Shown here piece after piece: positions 36,135 through 45,178 of a stretch of 47,285 nt of DNA. The position numbers were made by a program, and so were the translations under genes. The notes under the pieces are model-generated. The model did no database searches, had not been told where the DNA came from, and saw only the letters and a program-made list of their open reading frames with translations. Every line of letters starts with the position of its first letter. Position 1 is the stretch's first letter. Source of the stretch: Candidatus Heimdallarchaeota archaeon LC_3 (GTDB taxonomy: Archaea > Asgardarchaeota > Heimdallarchaeia > Hodarchaeales > LC-3); assembly GCA_001940645.1 (NCBI GenBank), contig MDVS01000085.1:1-47285 (forward strand), read 5' to 3'.

Positions 36135-37544
36135 ATGAAAAGAAAAAATTATAGCAGTGAATATATGTTAAATAAAGGATTGATCAAAATAATCGAAAAA
36201 TCAATAGTTTCACTCATGACTGAATTCAAAATTCCAAGATTAGCAGAAGTACTAGTTGAAAACACAAAAATACTTTATAAAAATGCATTCGGAAATAGAG
36301 ATCTTGTGAATGAATCACCTTTCGAATTAAATAGTTTAACTGGGATAGGATCCGTTATAAAACCTTTTATTTGTTTATCAATAATGAAACTTGCTGAATT
36401 AGGTAAATTAAGTATTAATAATCCCGTATCTAACTATATTGAATTTGATTTAGAAGATAAAAACAATCCTATTGTAATAAAGCACCTTATGTCTCATTCT
36501 TCAGGGATACCAAATCTTGGAACAATCGAAGCTTCTATAGGACGTAAAGTATTTGATTTGGAGACTTATTTACCCATTTCTGATAAAAAGGAAGAAATTT
36601 TGAGATTTATCAATACAGCCAATGAAGAAATTACCTATAAACCAGGGGAGCATTTCTTTTATTCAAATGAAAGTTATGTATTATTGGGGTTAATAATAGA
36701 AAAAGTTTCAGGAATCAAAGATTTCACTGATTTCATAAATGAGGAAATTTTTAAGCCCTTGTCTATGAATGACACTTTTTTCAATAAGAAAGACTTAAAA
36801 GGTAAAAAAAATATCTCAATTGCTTATAAAACAGTATTGGGAAAGTGTACTCCACAGGAACAATATTTTGGATATTCAGGTAAGGCTCCCGGAGGAATGA
36901 TACCATCAATAAACGAATTAATTAATTATTTATTCTTTAATATGAATAACGGGGAATTTAATAATAAAAAAATCCTTTCAGATGAAAATTTTCGAGAAAT
37001 GAGCAAATCTTCTATCTTTATTGATAAAGAAGAGTTATTCGGTGAAAAATCATATGGATTTGGATGGAGTATCACATCTGATTTTTTTGGGGCTAAGCTA
37101 ATTTCCCATAGTGGAAGTATGAAAGTCTCAGGTTCTTTCATTGGATATATTCCTGAGAAAAAAATTGGAGCCATTGTTATTGGTAATAACGGATTAGCGC
37201 CACTTAGTATGATAGGAGAGTTATTATTAATGAGTGCATTAGAAATAGATATTATAAACCATCCGGTAATGAAAACAAAATCTGTTTTTAATCGTTTGAT
37301 AGGAAAATATAATACTTTCTTAAATCATTACCAAGCAGAAGTTGTTACTAATGATGGAATCTTATTTGTTAAAATGAATTATTATGAATTTCGTAAAATG
37401 AATAACCCACTAATTGTTAAAAATTTAGAAAAACTTGAGTTTTATATTTATGTTAATGGAATGAAAATTCCAGTTAAATTTTTAATTCATGAGAATAACA
37501 AAATTGATATGTTAATTGAAAGAAATTGTTTTCATAAGCAATGA
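36135..37544 (+). CDS. Class C beta-lactamase-like serine hydrolase
   Basis: The protein has 469 aa. The three serine-hydrolase motifs are in place: S73-x-x-K76 (GSVIKPF), Y176-S-N178 (FYSNESY) and H325-S-G (ISHSGSMKVSG). LMSHSSGIPNL near 120 is the usual loop. A C-terminal beta-rich extension (about 385-469) follows, as in esterase/peptidase members. No signal peptide is present, so it is unlikely to confer antibiotic resistance. Peptidase or esterase activity is more plausible in an archaeon. Its gene starts 34 bp from the divergent secreted-protein gene. Confidence 0.88.
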   Translation: MKRKNYSSEYMLNKGLIKIIEKSIVSLMTEFKIPRLAEVLVENTKILYKNAFGNRDLVNESPFELNSLTGIGSVIKPFICLSIMKLAELGKLSINNPVSNYIEFDLEDKNNPIVIKHLMSHSSGIPNLGTIEASIGRKVFDLETYLPISDKKEEILRFINTANEEITYKPGEHFFYSNESYVLLGLIIEKVSGIKDFTDFINEEIFKPLSMNDTFFNKKDLKGKKNISIAYKTVLGKCTPQEQYFGYSGKAPGGMIPSINELINYLFFNMNNGEFNNKKILSDENFREMSKSSIFIDKEELFGEKSYGFGWSITSDFFGAKLISHSGSMKVSGSFIGYIPEKKIGAIVIGNNGLAPLSMIGELLLMSALEIDIINHPVMKTKSVFNRLIGKYNTFLNHYQAEVVTNDGILFVKMNYYEFRKMNNPLIVKNLEKLEFYIYVNGMKIPVKFLIHENNKIDMLIERNCFHKQ

Positions 37545-37585
37545 GAATAATTATAGTTAGATTGATATTTTTATAGTGTTTTACC

Positions 37586-38749
37586 ATGACGTCATTAGAA
37601 GAATTCCGAAACCAAATGTCAATTACAAAGAGCCATATTTATTTTAATCACGCAGGAATAGGACCAATTTCTGATTCAACATTGCAATTATTGGAAAATT
37701 TATCAAAATCACAAAGATTGGGAAATCAAGGAATTGACTGGGAACCATTTATGACATGGCATGGTAGTGTGAGAAAAGAAATTAGTCATCTTATTAATTG
37801 TTCTTCAGAAGAAGTTGCTTTAACTAATTCAACTGCCACAGGCATTAGTCATATTCTTTCCAGCATGAATTGGATTGATTCCAAAGAAAGAGGATTAATC
37901 TTAAATGATTTAGAATTTTCAAGTAATTCTTTTGCGTATCAACAAATTTCAAAAAAATTCAAAATTCCATTGCATATTATCCAATCAATAAAAGAGGACG
38001 GGATAGAAAAACTAAGTTTAGATGATTTTAGGAGCAAAATGGAGACGGTTCCTATTTCTTTGATCGGAATTAGTCATGTCCAATTCCAAAATGGCTTCAG
38101 GATCGATCTTGAGAAATTGACAAAAATTGCTCATGAGTATGATGTAAAAGTACTAGTAGATGCTATGCAATCAATAGGAGCACTAAATGTTGACGTTAAG
38201 AAGTTAGGAGTTGATTTTCTTGCAACGGGGGGTTTTAAATGGTGTTTGGGACCTTTATCAACAGGGTTTATCTACATTAAAGAAAAATTATTGGATTCTT
38301 TAGAACCGGTTTTCGTTGGACCATTATCAGACAAAAATCCCACAGAATTTTTACATCGGCCTTTTAATTCTCATGATTCAGCATTAAAATTTCAATATAC
38401 ATTTAATTTTCAAGCATCTGGATTAGGTGAAGCTATTAGACTTTTAAATAGCGTTAGTATAGCTAAAATTGAAACAAAGATTATATCCTTAATTGAATAT
38501 GCGATAGAACAGTTTAAGAATCAAATCTCTGGAATAATGATTATCTCACCAACAGGTAAGGAAGGAAGTGGAATTCTAACAATAAAATTTCCTGAAAAGG
38601 TCAATCTAGAGGAAACAGAAAAGAAGTTAAGTAAAAAACATAAGATTGCTATTTCTGTAAGAGCAGGTGGCTTGAGATTCTCACCTCATGCATATAATAC
38701 TGAAGATGAAATTGATAAAGTTGTTTCAGTTATCAAAAATATTATTTAA
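37586..38749 (+). CDS. Class V aminotransferase (cysteine desulfurase/SufS-like)
   Basis: The PLP enzyme has 387 aa. HIYFNHAGIGPIS near 17 is the family N-terminal signature, ALTNSTATGISHI holds the phosphate-binding loop, VLVDAMQSIGAL carries the PLP-pyridine Asp, and TGGFKWCLGP contains the Schiff-base Lys. The SufS/IscS catalytic Cys loop is not evident, so isopenicillin-epimerase-like or kynureninase-like chemistry is possible. It starts 41 bp after the beta-lactamase-like gene and ends 17 bp before the truncated haemoglobin, suggesting an operon. Confidence 0.87.
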   Translation: MTSLEEFRNQMSITKSHIYFNHAGIGPISDSTLQLLENLSKSQRLGNQGIDWEPFMTWHGSVRKEISHLINCSSEEVALTNSTATGISHILSSMNWIDSKERGLILNDLEFSSNSFAYQQISKKFKIPLHIIQSIKEDGIEKLSLDDFRSKMETVPISLIGISHVQFQNGFRIDLEKLTKIAHEYDVKVLVDAMQSIGALNVDVKKLGVDFLATGGFKWCLGPLSTGFIYIKEKLLDSLEPVFVGPLSDKNPTEFLHRPFNSHDSALKFQYTFNFQASGLGEAIRLLNSVSIAKIETKIISLIEYAIEQFKNQISGIMIISPTGKEGSGILTIKFPEKVNLEETEKKLSKKHKIAISVRAGGLRFSPHAYNTEDEIDKVVSVIKNII

Positions 38750-38766
38750 AAGGGAGATCAATACAT

Positions 38767-39201
38767 ATGAATAAAAAAATTCATTATTCAGAAATTTTTA
38801 GCAAAGTGGGAGGTAGTGAGTTCTTCAGATCACTAGTAGATATTTTTTATAATAAAATTGAAAATGATCTGATTTTAAGGCCGATTTTTCCTGAAAGTCT
38901 AGAAGCGGGAAGGAAATGGCAATACCTATTTCTACAACAGTTTTTTGGTGGGCCAAGGGAATATGAGCAAATTCGAGGACATCCGAGACTAAGAAAACGA
39001 CATCTGCCATTTCCCATCGGTATTAAAGAAAGAAACCAATGGGTAACATTAATTCTTGAAAGCATAGAGGAATTAGGAATAACAAAGGATCACGAACTTC
39101 GTTTTACTTTTGAGGAGTATTTTGAAAGAACAGCTACAAAATTGATGAATAAGGACGATCCTAACGAATTAGTACCATTTTTAAAGGATACATTAAACTA
39201 A
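38767..39201 (+). CDS. Truncated haemoglobin (group II-like)
   Basis: The protein has 144 aa. FYNKIENDLILRPIFP near 22 gives the B10 Tyr region. FLQQFFGGPREYEQIRGHPRLRKRHLPFPI is the family signature: the second His (RRKRH-like position) is the proximal F8 haem ligand. The G8 Trp is in RNQWVTLIL. Proteins of this group bind O2 or NO and are linked to peroxide or NO detoxification. The ATG at 38767 has a strong GGGAGATCA ribosome site. Together with catalase and a PerR-like regulator 6 kb away, it suggests the cell meets oxygen. Confidence 0.88.
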   Translation: MNKKIHYSEIFSKVGGSEFFRSLVDIFYNKIENDLILRPIFPESLEAGRKWQYLFLQQFFGGPREYEQIRGHPRLRKRHLPFPIGIKERNQWVTLILESIEELGITKDHELRFTFEEYFERTATKLMNKDDPNELVPFLKDTLN

Positions 39202-39208
39202 TATTAGA

Positions 39209-40171
39209 TTATATAAGAAATCCAATTATAATTGCGATTATTGCAATTGATCCGAAAATAATTAAAAAATAATCGAATCGTACCTTTTTTGCTAATTCTA
39301 GAAACCCTTTAAGTGTAAGAACACCAATAAAAAAGGCTGATACGATCATTAGTAGAGCACCTATATAATTTATTACCACTACTCCACTTTCATTTGCTAT
39401 TCCTTCAGGTATAAAAGAGATTTTTCCACGAAGAACTTGTAAAAACCCCGCTCCAAGTGTAACTGGTGCACCAACTATAAAACTTGCTCTTAAAGACTCA
39501 TTTTGGTTTAATTTAGATCCAAGTAATAAATAAGTCACGGTTAATCCTGATCTTGAAATACCTGGTATTGCAGTAAATCCTTGAAGTATGCCAAGTATGA
39601 TTGCCTGTATAAAAGAAATATCCTCAAATTTAGTATTATCTGTAATATTTACTACTAATTTTGTTCTATATTTCAAAATGATTCCAGTTAGCACGAGGAA
39701 AACTCCTACAAGTAAAGTTATAATTTCAGACAGGTTCAAGCTTAAATTGGAATTCAAAGTGTCAATCAAGGCTTCGATAAATATTAAAGACAAAAGAGCA
39801 GTCGGAAGAGTAAAAATTGTGACAATGATAACCAATTTAAGTAATTTTTTACTTTCTAAGTCGATTTGGTTAAGATTTTTCTGATCAATTTCATTTTTGA
39901 ATACATAATTAAAAATAAAGATTGTAAAATAGTTTTCTATTAAATTGAACGCTGTTTTAATCATCAACAAATACTCTTTTCTATAGAAGAGAAAAACAAC
40001 AAGTGATGTTCCAATATGTGCAAAAAATGCCAAAGACGTTGCATCAGCAATATTTATATCTATGATTTGAACAAGAACTATAACTATCTGTCCTTCAGAG
40101 GAAATAGGAAGCCATTCGAATAATCCTTGAAGGATTCCCAAGAGAATGCCCAAGAATTCGTATTCAAACAT
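39209..40171 (-). CDS. uppP: Undecaprenyl-diphosphatase UppP/BacA-like
   Basis: This is an integral membrane pyrophosphatase of 320 aa with about eight to ten helices. The two family motifs are present: LQGLFEWLPISSEGQ near 13-27 (catalytic Glu) and LQGFTAIPGISRSGLT near 195-210 (PGxSRSG). In bacteria it recycles the C55 polyprenyl diphosphate carrier. In an archaeon it should act on the dolichyl or polyprenyl diphosphate left by glycan transfer. The linker between helices 3 and 4 carries a longer polar insert (about 90-112) than E. coli UppP, and SSEGQ replaces the usual SSSGH, so His is lost at that position. Confidence 0.88.
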   Translation of the reverse strand: MFEYEFLGILLGILQGLFEWLPISSEGQIVIVLVQIIDINIADATSLAFFAHIGTSLVVFLFYRKEYLLMIKTAFNLIENYFTIFIFNYVFKNEIDQKNLNQIDLESKKLLKLVIIVTIFTLPTALLSLIFIEALIDTLNSNLSLNLSEIITLLVGVFLVLTGIILKYRTKLVVNITDNTKFEDISFIQAIILGILQGFTAIPGISRSGLTVTYLLLGSKLNQNESLRASFIVGAPVTLGAGFLQVLRGKISFIPEGIANESGVVVINYIGALLMIVSAFFIGVLTLKGFLELAKKVRFDYFLIIFGSIAIIAIIIGFLI

Positions 40172-40315
40172 ATTTTATAAATTTATTATACTAATGAAAA
40201 AAAAATCGGAATATCACCATAAATTAATAGAAAAAAATTATTTAGTAACATGTGCTATTACAAGTTTTTAATTTATAATCGTAATTCATTAACTAAAATT
40301 CCTTATTGATAGCTT

Positions 40316-43090
40316 ATGAATCATAATAAATCTTTAGATGAGATATTTGAAGAATTTAATTCAAATACAAGAGGTTTAACTTCGGAAGAAGCAGCCGTTA
40401 GGATAGAAAAATATGGACCTAATTTAATCAGTGAAGGAAAAAAAATAAATCCGATTAAACTTCTTTTAGCTCAATTTACTGATCTCTTGGTTATATTACT
40501 TATAGGAGCAGGAATTATAACAGCGATTTTGGGAATTATAGAAAATGATATTGGAGCTATTGTAGATGTAACTGCAATAGGGATTGTGGTTTTACTAAAT
40601 GCATTATTGGGATTTTATCAGGAATATTCAGCTGAAAAAGCGATTGCTGCTCTAATAAAATTTTCTAAGAGTGAAGTGACAGTTATTCGCAACGATTCTA
40701 AAATGAAAATTGCGGATTCTGATATTGTACCTGGAGATATTATTGTATTGGAAGCGGGAAATTCAATACCAGCTGATATTAGAGTGATAAAAGCATATGA
40801 AATGAAGACTAATGAAGGAATTCTAACCGGGGAAAGTCTTCCCGTTCGAAAAAAGAATACAGTTCTTAGCAAAACAACAGCTTTAGCAGATAGAATGAAT
40901 ATGCTTTTCAAAGGAACGACAATTTCAACGGGATCTGGAACAGGAATTGTTGTAGCAACTGCACATAATACAGAATTAGGTAAAATTGCTCAATCTCTTC
41001 AAGATATAGAACCAGAAGAGACTTTGTTACAAAAGAAGTTAGCTAGGTTAGCAAAGCAAATCACATTAGCAGTTGTTATATTGGCAGTAATAATTCTTAT
41101 CATAGGCATCTTTTTAGGTCAAGAAATCTCAAATATGCTCATTTTTTCTATTGGTTTAGCAGTTGCAGCAGTTCCTGAAGGACTACCTGCTGTTTTGACA
41201 CTTAGTCTTGCGATTGCTGTTAATAAAATGGCACGGAAGAATTCATTAATAAGAAAGCTACCTGCTGTCGAAGTATTAGGGTCAGCAACTGTAATATGCA
41301 CTGACAAAACTGGTACATTGACTCGAAATGAAATGACCGTTAAACAAATCTGGACCAACGATCATCTATATAATGTTACAGGAACTGGTTATCAAGATAA
41401 TGGAGATATACTAAATGCCAAAACTAGCCATCTAATAGATATAAATACAGATCGAGGGTTAAGATATTTACTCAATGTTTGCTTACTTTGTAATGACGCA
41501 TCAATAGAGGTGCAAGCAGATAATTTACCATTTAAAATATTTGGTGATCCAACAGAAGTGAGTTTACTAGTACTTGGATCAAAAATTGGTTGGAGTTTTG
41601 ATAATTTGTCAGAAACATGGGAAAAATTATTTTTATTCCCTTTTGATTCCGATCGAAAATTAATGAGCGTTATTGTGAAGAACAAATTTCAAGAAGAGTA
41701 CCTAATACTAGTGAAAGGAGCACCAGATGTCCTTATTGATATATGTACTACACAATACTCTCAAAATGAAATTATAGGACTAGAAGAATCAGCAAAACAA
41801 TCAATTAGATCAATAAGCGAAGGTTTTTCTAGGAATTATGCCTATAGAAACTTAGGAATTGCTATTAAAAAAATAGATAAAGAAACCGCTGATAAACTTA
41901 TTTTAATCGAAGATAATCGATCTACAGAGCAAGATCTTACGTTTATTGGCGTTATAGGTATGATTGATCCTCCACGAACAAGTACTGGACCTGCAATTGC
42001 TAGAGCAGCACGAGCAGGTATCAAGACGATTATGATAACTGGAGATCATAAAGAAACAGCAAAGGCGATTGGTACAGATATTGGTCTTATTACTAAAAAA
42101 GACCCCGTTCCAATTACTGGAATTGAACTCGATCAAATGAGTGATAATGAATTAGAGAACAAGTTAGACTCAACCTGTATTTTCGCACGTGTAAGCCCCT
42201 ATCATAAATTAAGAATAGTTAATGCCCTAAAAATTAAAAATAATGTAGTAATTATGACAGGCGATGGTGTCAATGATGCTCCAGCACTTAAACGAGCGGA
42301 TGTTGGAATTGCTATGGGAATTACAGGTACAGATGTGGCTAAGGAGTCATCATCAATGATTCTTGTTGATGATAACTTTGCAAATATTGTTGAAGCTGTT
42401 TTTGAAGGAAGAATTGTTTACGATAATATGAAAAAGTTCATAGCTTTCCTTTTATCTGCTAATATGGGAGAAGTAATAACAGTTTTATTGGGATTGATGT
42501 TAGGTTTGATTTTTTTTAATACCGTAATCATCCCGTTACTTGCAATTCAATTATTATACATTAATCTTGTAACCGATACATTCCCTGCATTAGCATTAGG
42601 TGTTGATGATCCTGAAGCAGATATAATGGATCGTCCTCCAAGAAATCCCAAAGAACCCCTTTTAGATAAAAATTTATTATCTATGATATTTACTTCTGGT
42701 ATTGTATTTGCAGTTATGTCTTTAATTGCGTTTTTTTCTGCTTTTGATTTCGGATTGAATTTATCGGTTCTTTCTCATCAAGAATTAGAAACCGCTTTAG
42801 AAAAACCAATCACTATGGTTTTTGCAGCCTTGATAGTTTACCAACTAATTCATGCAATAAATACCTCAGAGCGTGGAACTGTTTTTACTAAGAAAACCCT
42901 AAAAAATAAATGGTTAATGTTTTCAATTGTTTTAGGATTGATCTTACTTCTTTTAGCCGTTGAAGTAAAATTTTTTCAAGAATTTTTACATACAGTTGAT
43001 TTAAATCCAATAGATTGGCTAATAATAGCAATTACTTCAATTCCTGTACTTATTGTTGAAGAAGTTAGGAAAAAAATTATGGTAAGATAA
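40316..43090 (+). CDS. P-type Ca2+-transporting ATPase (type II)
   Basis: The protein has 924 aa with the complete P-II architecture. A cation-ATPase N-terminal motif lies at 2-65, with TGES (171-174) in the actuator and PEGLPAV at 287 in M4, the Ca2+-site signature of SERCA/PMR1. Phosphorylated Asp330 is in DKTGTLT, and TGDGVNDAPALKRADVG starts at 648. Six C-terminal helices end in IVEEVRKKI. It pumps Ca2+ (or Mn2+) out of the cytoplasm using ATP. It starts 144 bp from the divergent uppP gene, with no obvious operon partner. Confidence 0.94.
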   Translation: MNHNKSLDEIFEEFNSNTRGLTSEEAAVRIEKYGPNLISEGKKINPIKLLLAQFTDLLVILLIGAGIITAILGIIENDIGAIVDVTAIGIVVLLNALLGFYQEYSAEKAIAALIKFSKSEVTVIRNDSKMKIADSDIVPGDIIVLEAGNSIPADIRVIKAYEMKTNEGILTGESLPVRKKNTVLSKTTALADRMNMLFKGTTISTGSGTGIVVATAHNTELGKIAQSLQDIEPEETLLQKKLARLAKQITLAVVILAVIILIIGIFLGQEISNMLIFSIGLAVAAVPEGLPAVLTLSLAIAVNKMARKNSLIRKLPAVEVLGSATVICTDKTGTLTRNEMTVKQIWTNDHLYNVTGTGYQDNGDILNAKTSHLIDINTDRGLRYLLNVCLLCNDASIEVQADNLPFKIFGDPTEVSLLVLGSKIGWSFDNLSETWEKLFLFPFDSDRKLMSVIVKNKFQEEYLILVKGAPDVLIDICTTQYSQNEIIGLEESAKQSIRSISEGFSRNYAYRNLGIAIKKIDKETADKLILIEDNRSTEQDLTFIGVIGMIDPPRTSTGPAIARAARAGIKTIMITGDHKETAKAIGTDIGLITKKDPVPITGIELDQMSDNELENKLDSTCIFARVSPYHKLRIVNALKIKNNVVIMTGDGVNDAPALKRADVGIAMGITGTDVAKESSSMILVDDNFANIVEAVFEGRIVYDNMKKFIAFLLSANMGEVITVLLGLMLGLIFFNTVIIPLLAIQLLYINLVTDTFPALALGVDDPEADIMDRPPRNPKEPLLDKNLLSMIFTSGIVFAVMSLIAFFSAFDFGLNLSVLSHQELETALEKPITMVFAALIVYQLIHAINTSERGTVFTKKTLKNKWLMFSIVLGLILLLLAVEVKFFQEFLHTVDLNPIDWLIIAITSIPVLIVEEVRKKIMVR

Positions 43091-43101
43091 AATTATTATA
43101 G

Positions 43102-44463
43102 CTAATCATTTGTTAGAGAATTATCTGAAGAAATAGCTTCGTCTTCTTGAGCCCTTTCAGATAAGAACACCGTTCCAATAATTGCTATAACTACTAGGAA
43201 TATAACAGCAAGGACGATACCCCATATTTCAGCTCCTATGAGAATTCCAAATTCTGTAAAAGCAACACCAAGAAATGGACCAATTATCATCCCTGTTCCA
43301 AATATAACACTATAAACACCAAACATAGTTCCTCGTGTATCTTTCTTTGAAATATCTGTCAGATAAGCTAAAATTGCTGGAGGAAACGAACCAAAACCAA
43401 AGGATAATATTGCTACCACTGGCCAAATGCTATACAATCCTTCAAAAACAGGTATTTCTATGGATTCATAATATTTTAATAAAATAATTAGAATTGCAAG
43501 ACAAATTAATCCAATAATGATGAATGGTCTTCTAATAAGGCTTCTATCACTCATTTTTCCAGTTATAAGCATGCTTGATCCTGCAGTTAATGCTATCAAT
43601 CCACCCACAAAAACTAACTCAAAAGAGATCGTCTCAAGTTGAGTATCTACAAGTTCTTTTGCAAATGCGACAATAAGACCATATAAACTGATAATAGGAA
43701 TATAAACGGGTAAAATTTTTTGTAAATCTTTATTACTTTTTACAACAGTTAACACTCTAGTCAATACACCAGAAGAGCTCTGTTTTTCTTGATCACCAGC
43801 AGAACTAAAATCAATAGTTTCATTCACAAAAAAATAAACCATTACTACAGAAATTGTAACTAATACTAATGATATAAAAAAGGAAACTTCTAAATTAACA
43901 GAAGATTGTCCAAGAATATGACCTGCCGCCAATCCTGCACCAAATCCCCCTAAAGTTGCTAAATCAAAAAATCCCATGTATTGAGCCCTATTTTCTATAT
44001 TGGATTCATCCGCTATCATTGTTAAAGTTGAAGCGACCTTAGATGCTGCTCCTGCACCCAATATACCCATTAATGGAAAAAAAACAAGGAGAATAACTAT
44101 CAGATCAGTAGTCTCCACTTTACCTTGGATCGCACCAAGAATCATAAATAATGCAATACCCAATGTTGTTAGGAGATGAGCAATAATCAAGACTGGTTTT
44201 CTTCCTTTGGTGTCTGCTCTGACACCAAAATATGACACTGTTATTATCTCAGATACAGAATAAAACATGATGACAAAAGAGCGTTCAAAATAGGGTAACA
44301 TGTATGAAATTAAACCTATTGTTGTATAAGCTGCAAATCTCATTACAAAAGTTGCAATATAGAGATTAATTAATGATAAGTGCATACCTCTGAATATATC
44401 TGTTACGTATGACATGGAAATCGACTTTTTAGTTGAAAATTTTCTTGGAATTATTATTGACAT
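43102..44463 (-). CDS. Major facilitator superfamily transporter
   Basis: The protein has 453 aa with about 12 hydrophobic helices. The loop 2-3 signature reads FGVRADTKGRKPVLII, a clear MFS GxxaDrxGRkp motif, and a similar TGKMSDRSLIRRPFII occurs between helices 8 and 9. The central loop (about 215-235) is polar and acidic/Ser-rich (GDQEKQSSSG). The C-terminal tail is acidic (RAQEDEAISSDNS). The substrate is unknown; efflux carriers share this form. It sits 134 bp downstream of the Fur-like gene and might share its transcript. Confidence 0.9.
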   Translation of the reverse strand: MSIIIPRKFSTKKSISMSYVTDIFRGMHLSLINLYIATFVMRFAAYTTIGLISYMLPYFERSFVIMFYSVSEIITVSYFGVRADTKGRKPVLIIAHLLTTLGIALFMILGAIQGKVETTDLIVILLVFFPLMGILGAGAASKVASTLTMIADESNIENRAQYMGFFDLATLGGFGAGLAAGHILGQSSVNLEVSFFISLVLVTISVVMVYFFVNETIDFSSAGDQEKQSSSGVLTRVLTVVKSNKDLQKILPVYIPIISLYGLIVAFAKELVDTQLETISFELVFVGGLIALTAGSSMLITGKMSDRSLIRRPFIIIGLICLAILIILLKYYESIEIPVFEGLYSIWPVVAILSFGFGSFPPAILAYLTDISKKDTRGTMFGVYSVIFGTGMIIGPFLGVAFTEFGILIGAEIWGIVLAVIFLVVIAIIGTVFLSERAQEDEAISSDNSLTND

Positions 44464-44597
44464 AAAGGATCGTGAGAATCAACGTATTCTAACAATTTTT
44501 TCAAATTCTTGGAATCTTATTATTTATTTATAAGACAGCAATAATTTTGATAGTAATACTAGATTTAACCGAATATATTATATCATAGAAGAAATTT

Positions 44598-45017
44598 TTA
44601 TTCATTTAAAGAACAATCTGCGCATAATTTTTTTACATCAATCCTTTTGTCTATTAATCCTCCTTTTAACTCTTTTTCAATAGACTCCCATAATAACTCT
44701 ACAGTTTTTGATTCATAATCATAAATTTTTGAGCATTTGGGACAAATTACATTTACATGAAGAAATCTATTAGGATCAAATCTCGTATATTGCCCTTTAG
44801 CTGTTAGTTCAGTTACCAAATTTAAATCCGTCAGCAGCGAAATCGTTTTATAAATAGTGGCCATACTCATACTTGAATAAGTTTTTTTCATTTCTAAAAA
44901 AATTTCTTCAACAGATGGGTGATTTTTATTGCTGAGAATAAAATTACAAATAGCTATCCGTTGAGGGGTCACTTTATAACCCTTATTTCTTAAAAAAGTT
45001 TCAATTTCTAGGTTCAT
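44598..45017 (-). CDS. Fur-family regulator, PerR-like
   Basis: The protein has 139 aa. The winged helix holds KVTPQRIAICNFIL, HPSVEEIFLEM and SMATIYKTISLL (recognition helix). The metal part has FDPNRFLHVNVICPKCSKIYDY and LCADCSLN, giving two CxxC structural zinc pairs. The FDPNRFLHVN stretch supplies the Asp/His positions used by PerR-type peroxide sensors. It is divergent from the catalase gene, and a perfect palindrome of PerR/Fur type lies between them, so peroxide control of katA and probable autoregulation are inferred. Confidence 0.91.
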   Translation of the reverse strand: MNLEIETFLRNKGYKVTPQRIAICNFILSNKNHPSVEEIFLEMKKTYSSMSMATIYKTISLLTDLNLVTELTAKGQYTRFDPNRFLHVNVICPKCSKIYDYESKTVELLWESIEKELKGGLIDKRIDVKKLCADCSLNE

Positions 45018-45110
45018 TTATCAAACTCATGTTGTAGATATCAAAATAAATTTTTAAAGTCATCTGGTTCAAGCAAATTTGTTGAAATTTTAAAGATAAT
45101 GTTTATTAGT

Positions 45111-45125
45111 TAATAATCATTATTA
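45111..45125. promoter_or_regulatory. PerR/Fur-type operator palindrome
   Basis: TAATAATCATTATTA is a perfect 7-1-7 inverted repeat, the same architecture and nearly the same sequence as the PerR box (TTATAATnATTATAA) and Fur box. It lies between the Fur-like gene and katA, just upstream of the katA TATA element. A bound regulator there could block basal factors at either promoter. Confidence 0.78.
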
Positions 45126-45132
45126 TTTAATG

Positions 45133-45142
45133 CTATATATTT
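45133..45142 (+). promoter_or_regulatory. Candidate katA TATA box
   Basis: CTATATATTT is about 25-30 nt upstream of a start at about 45160-45165, which would place the GAGGA ribosome site (45166-45170) in a short leader. It lies 8 bp downstream of the palindromic operator. Confidence 0.5.
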
Positions 45143-45178
45143 AATTTATATTTAAGCTTTTTGTTGAGGAAAAAAAAA

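Noticed and set aside
36135..37544. Antibiotic-resistance beta-lactamase
   Set aside because: The motifs fit the broad class C-like serine hydrolase family, but there is no signal peptide and there is a long C-terminal extension. A resistance role is not supported.
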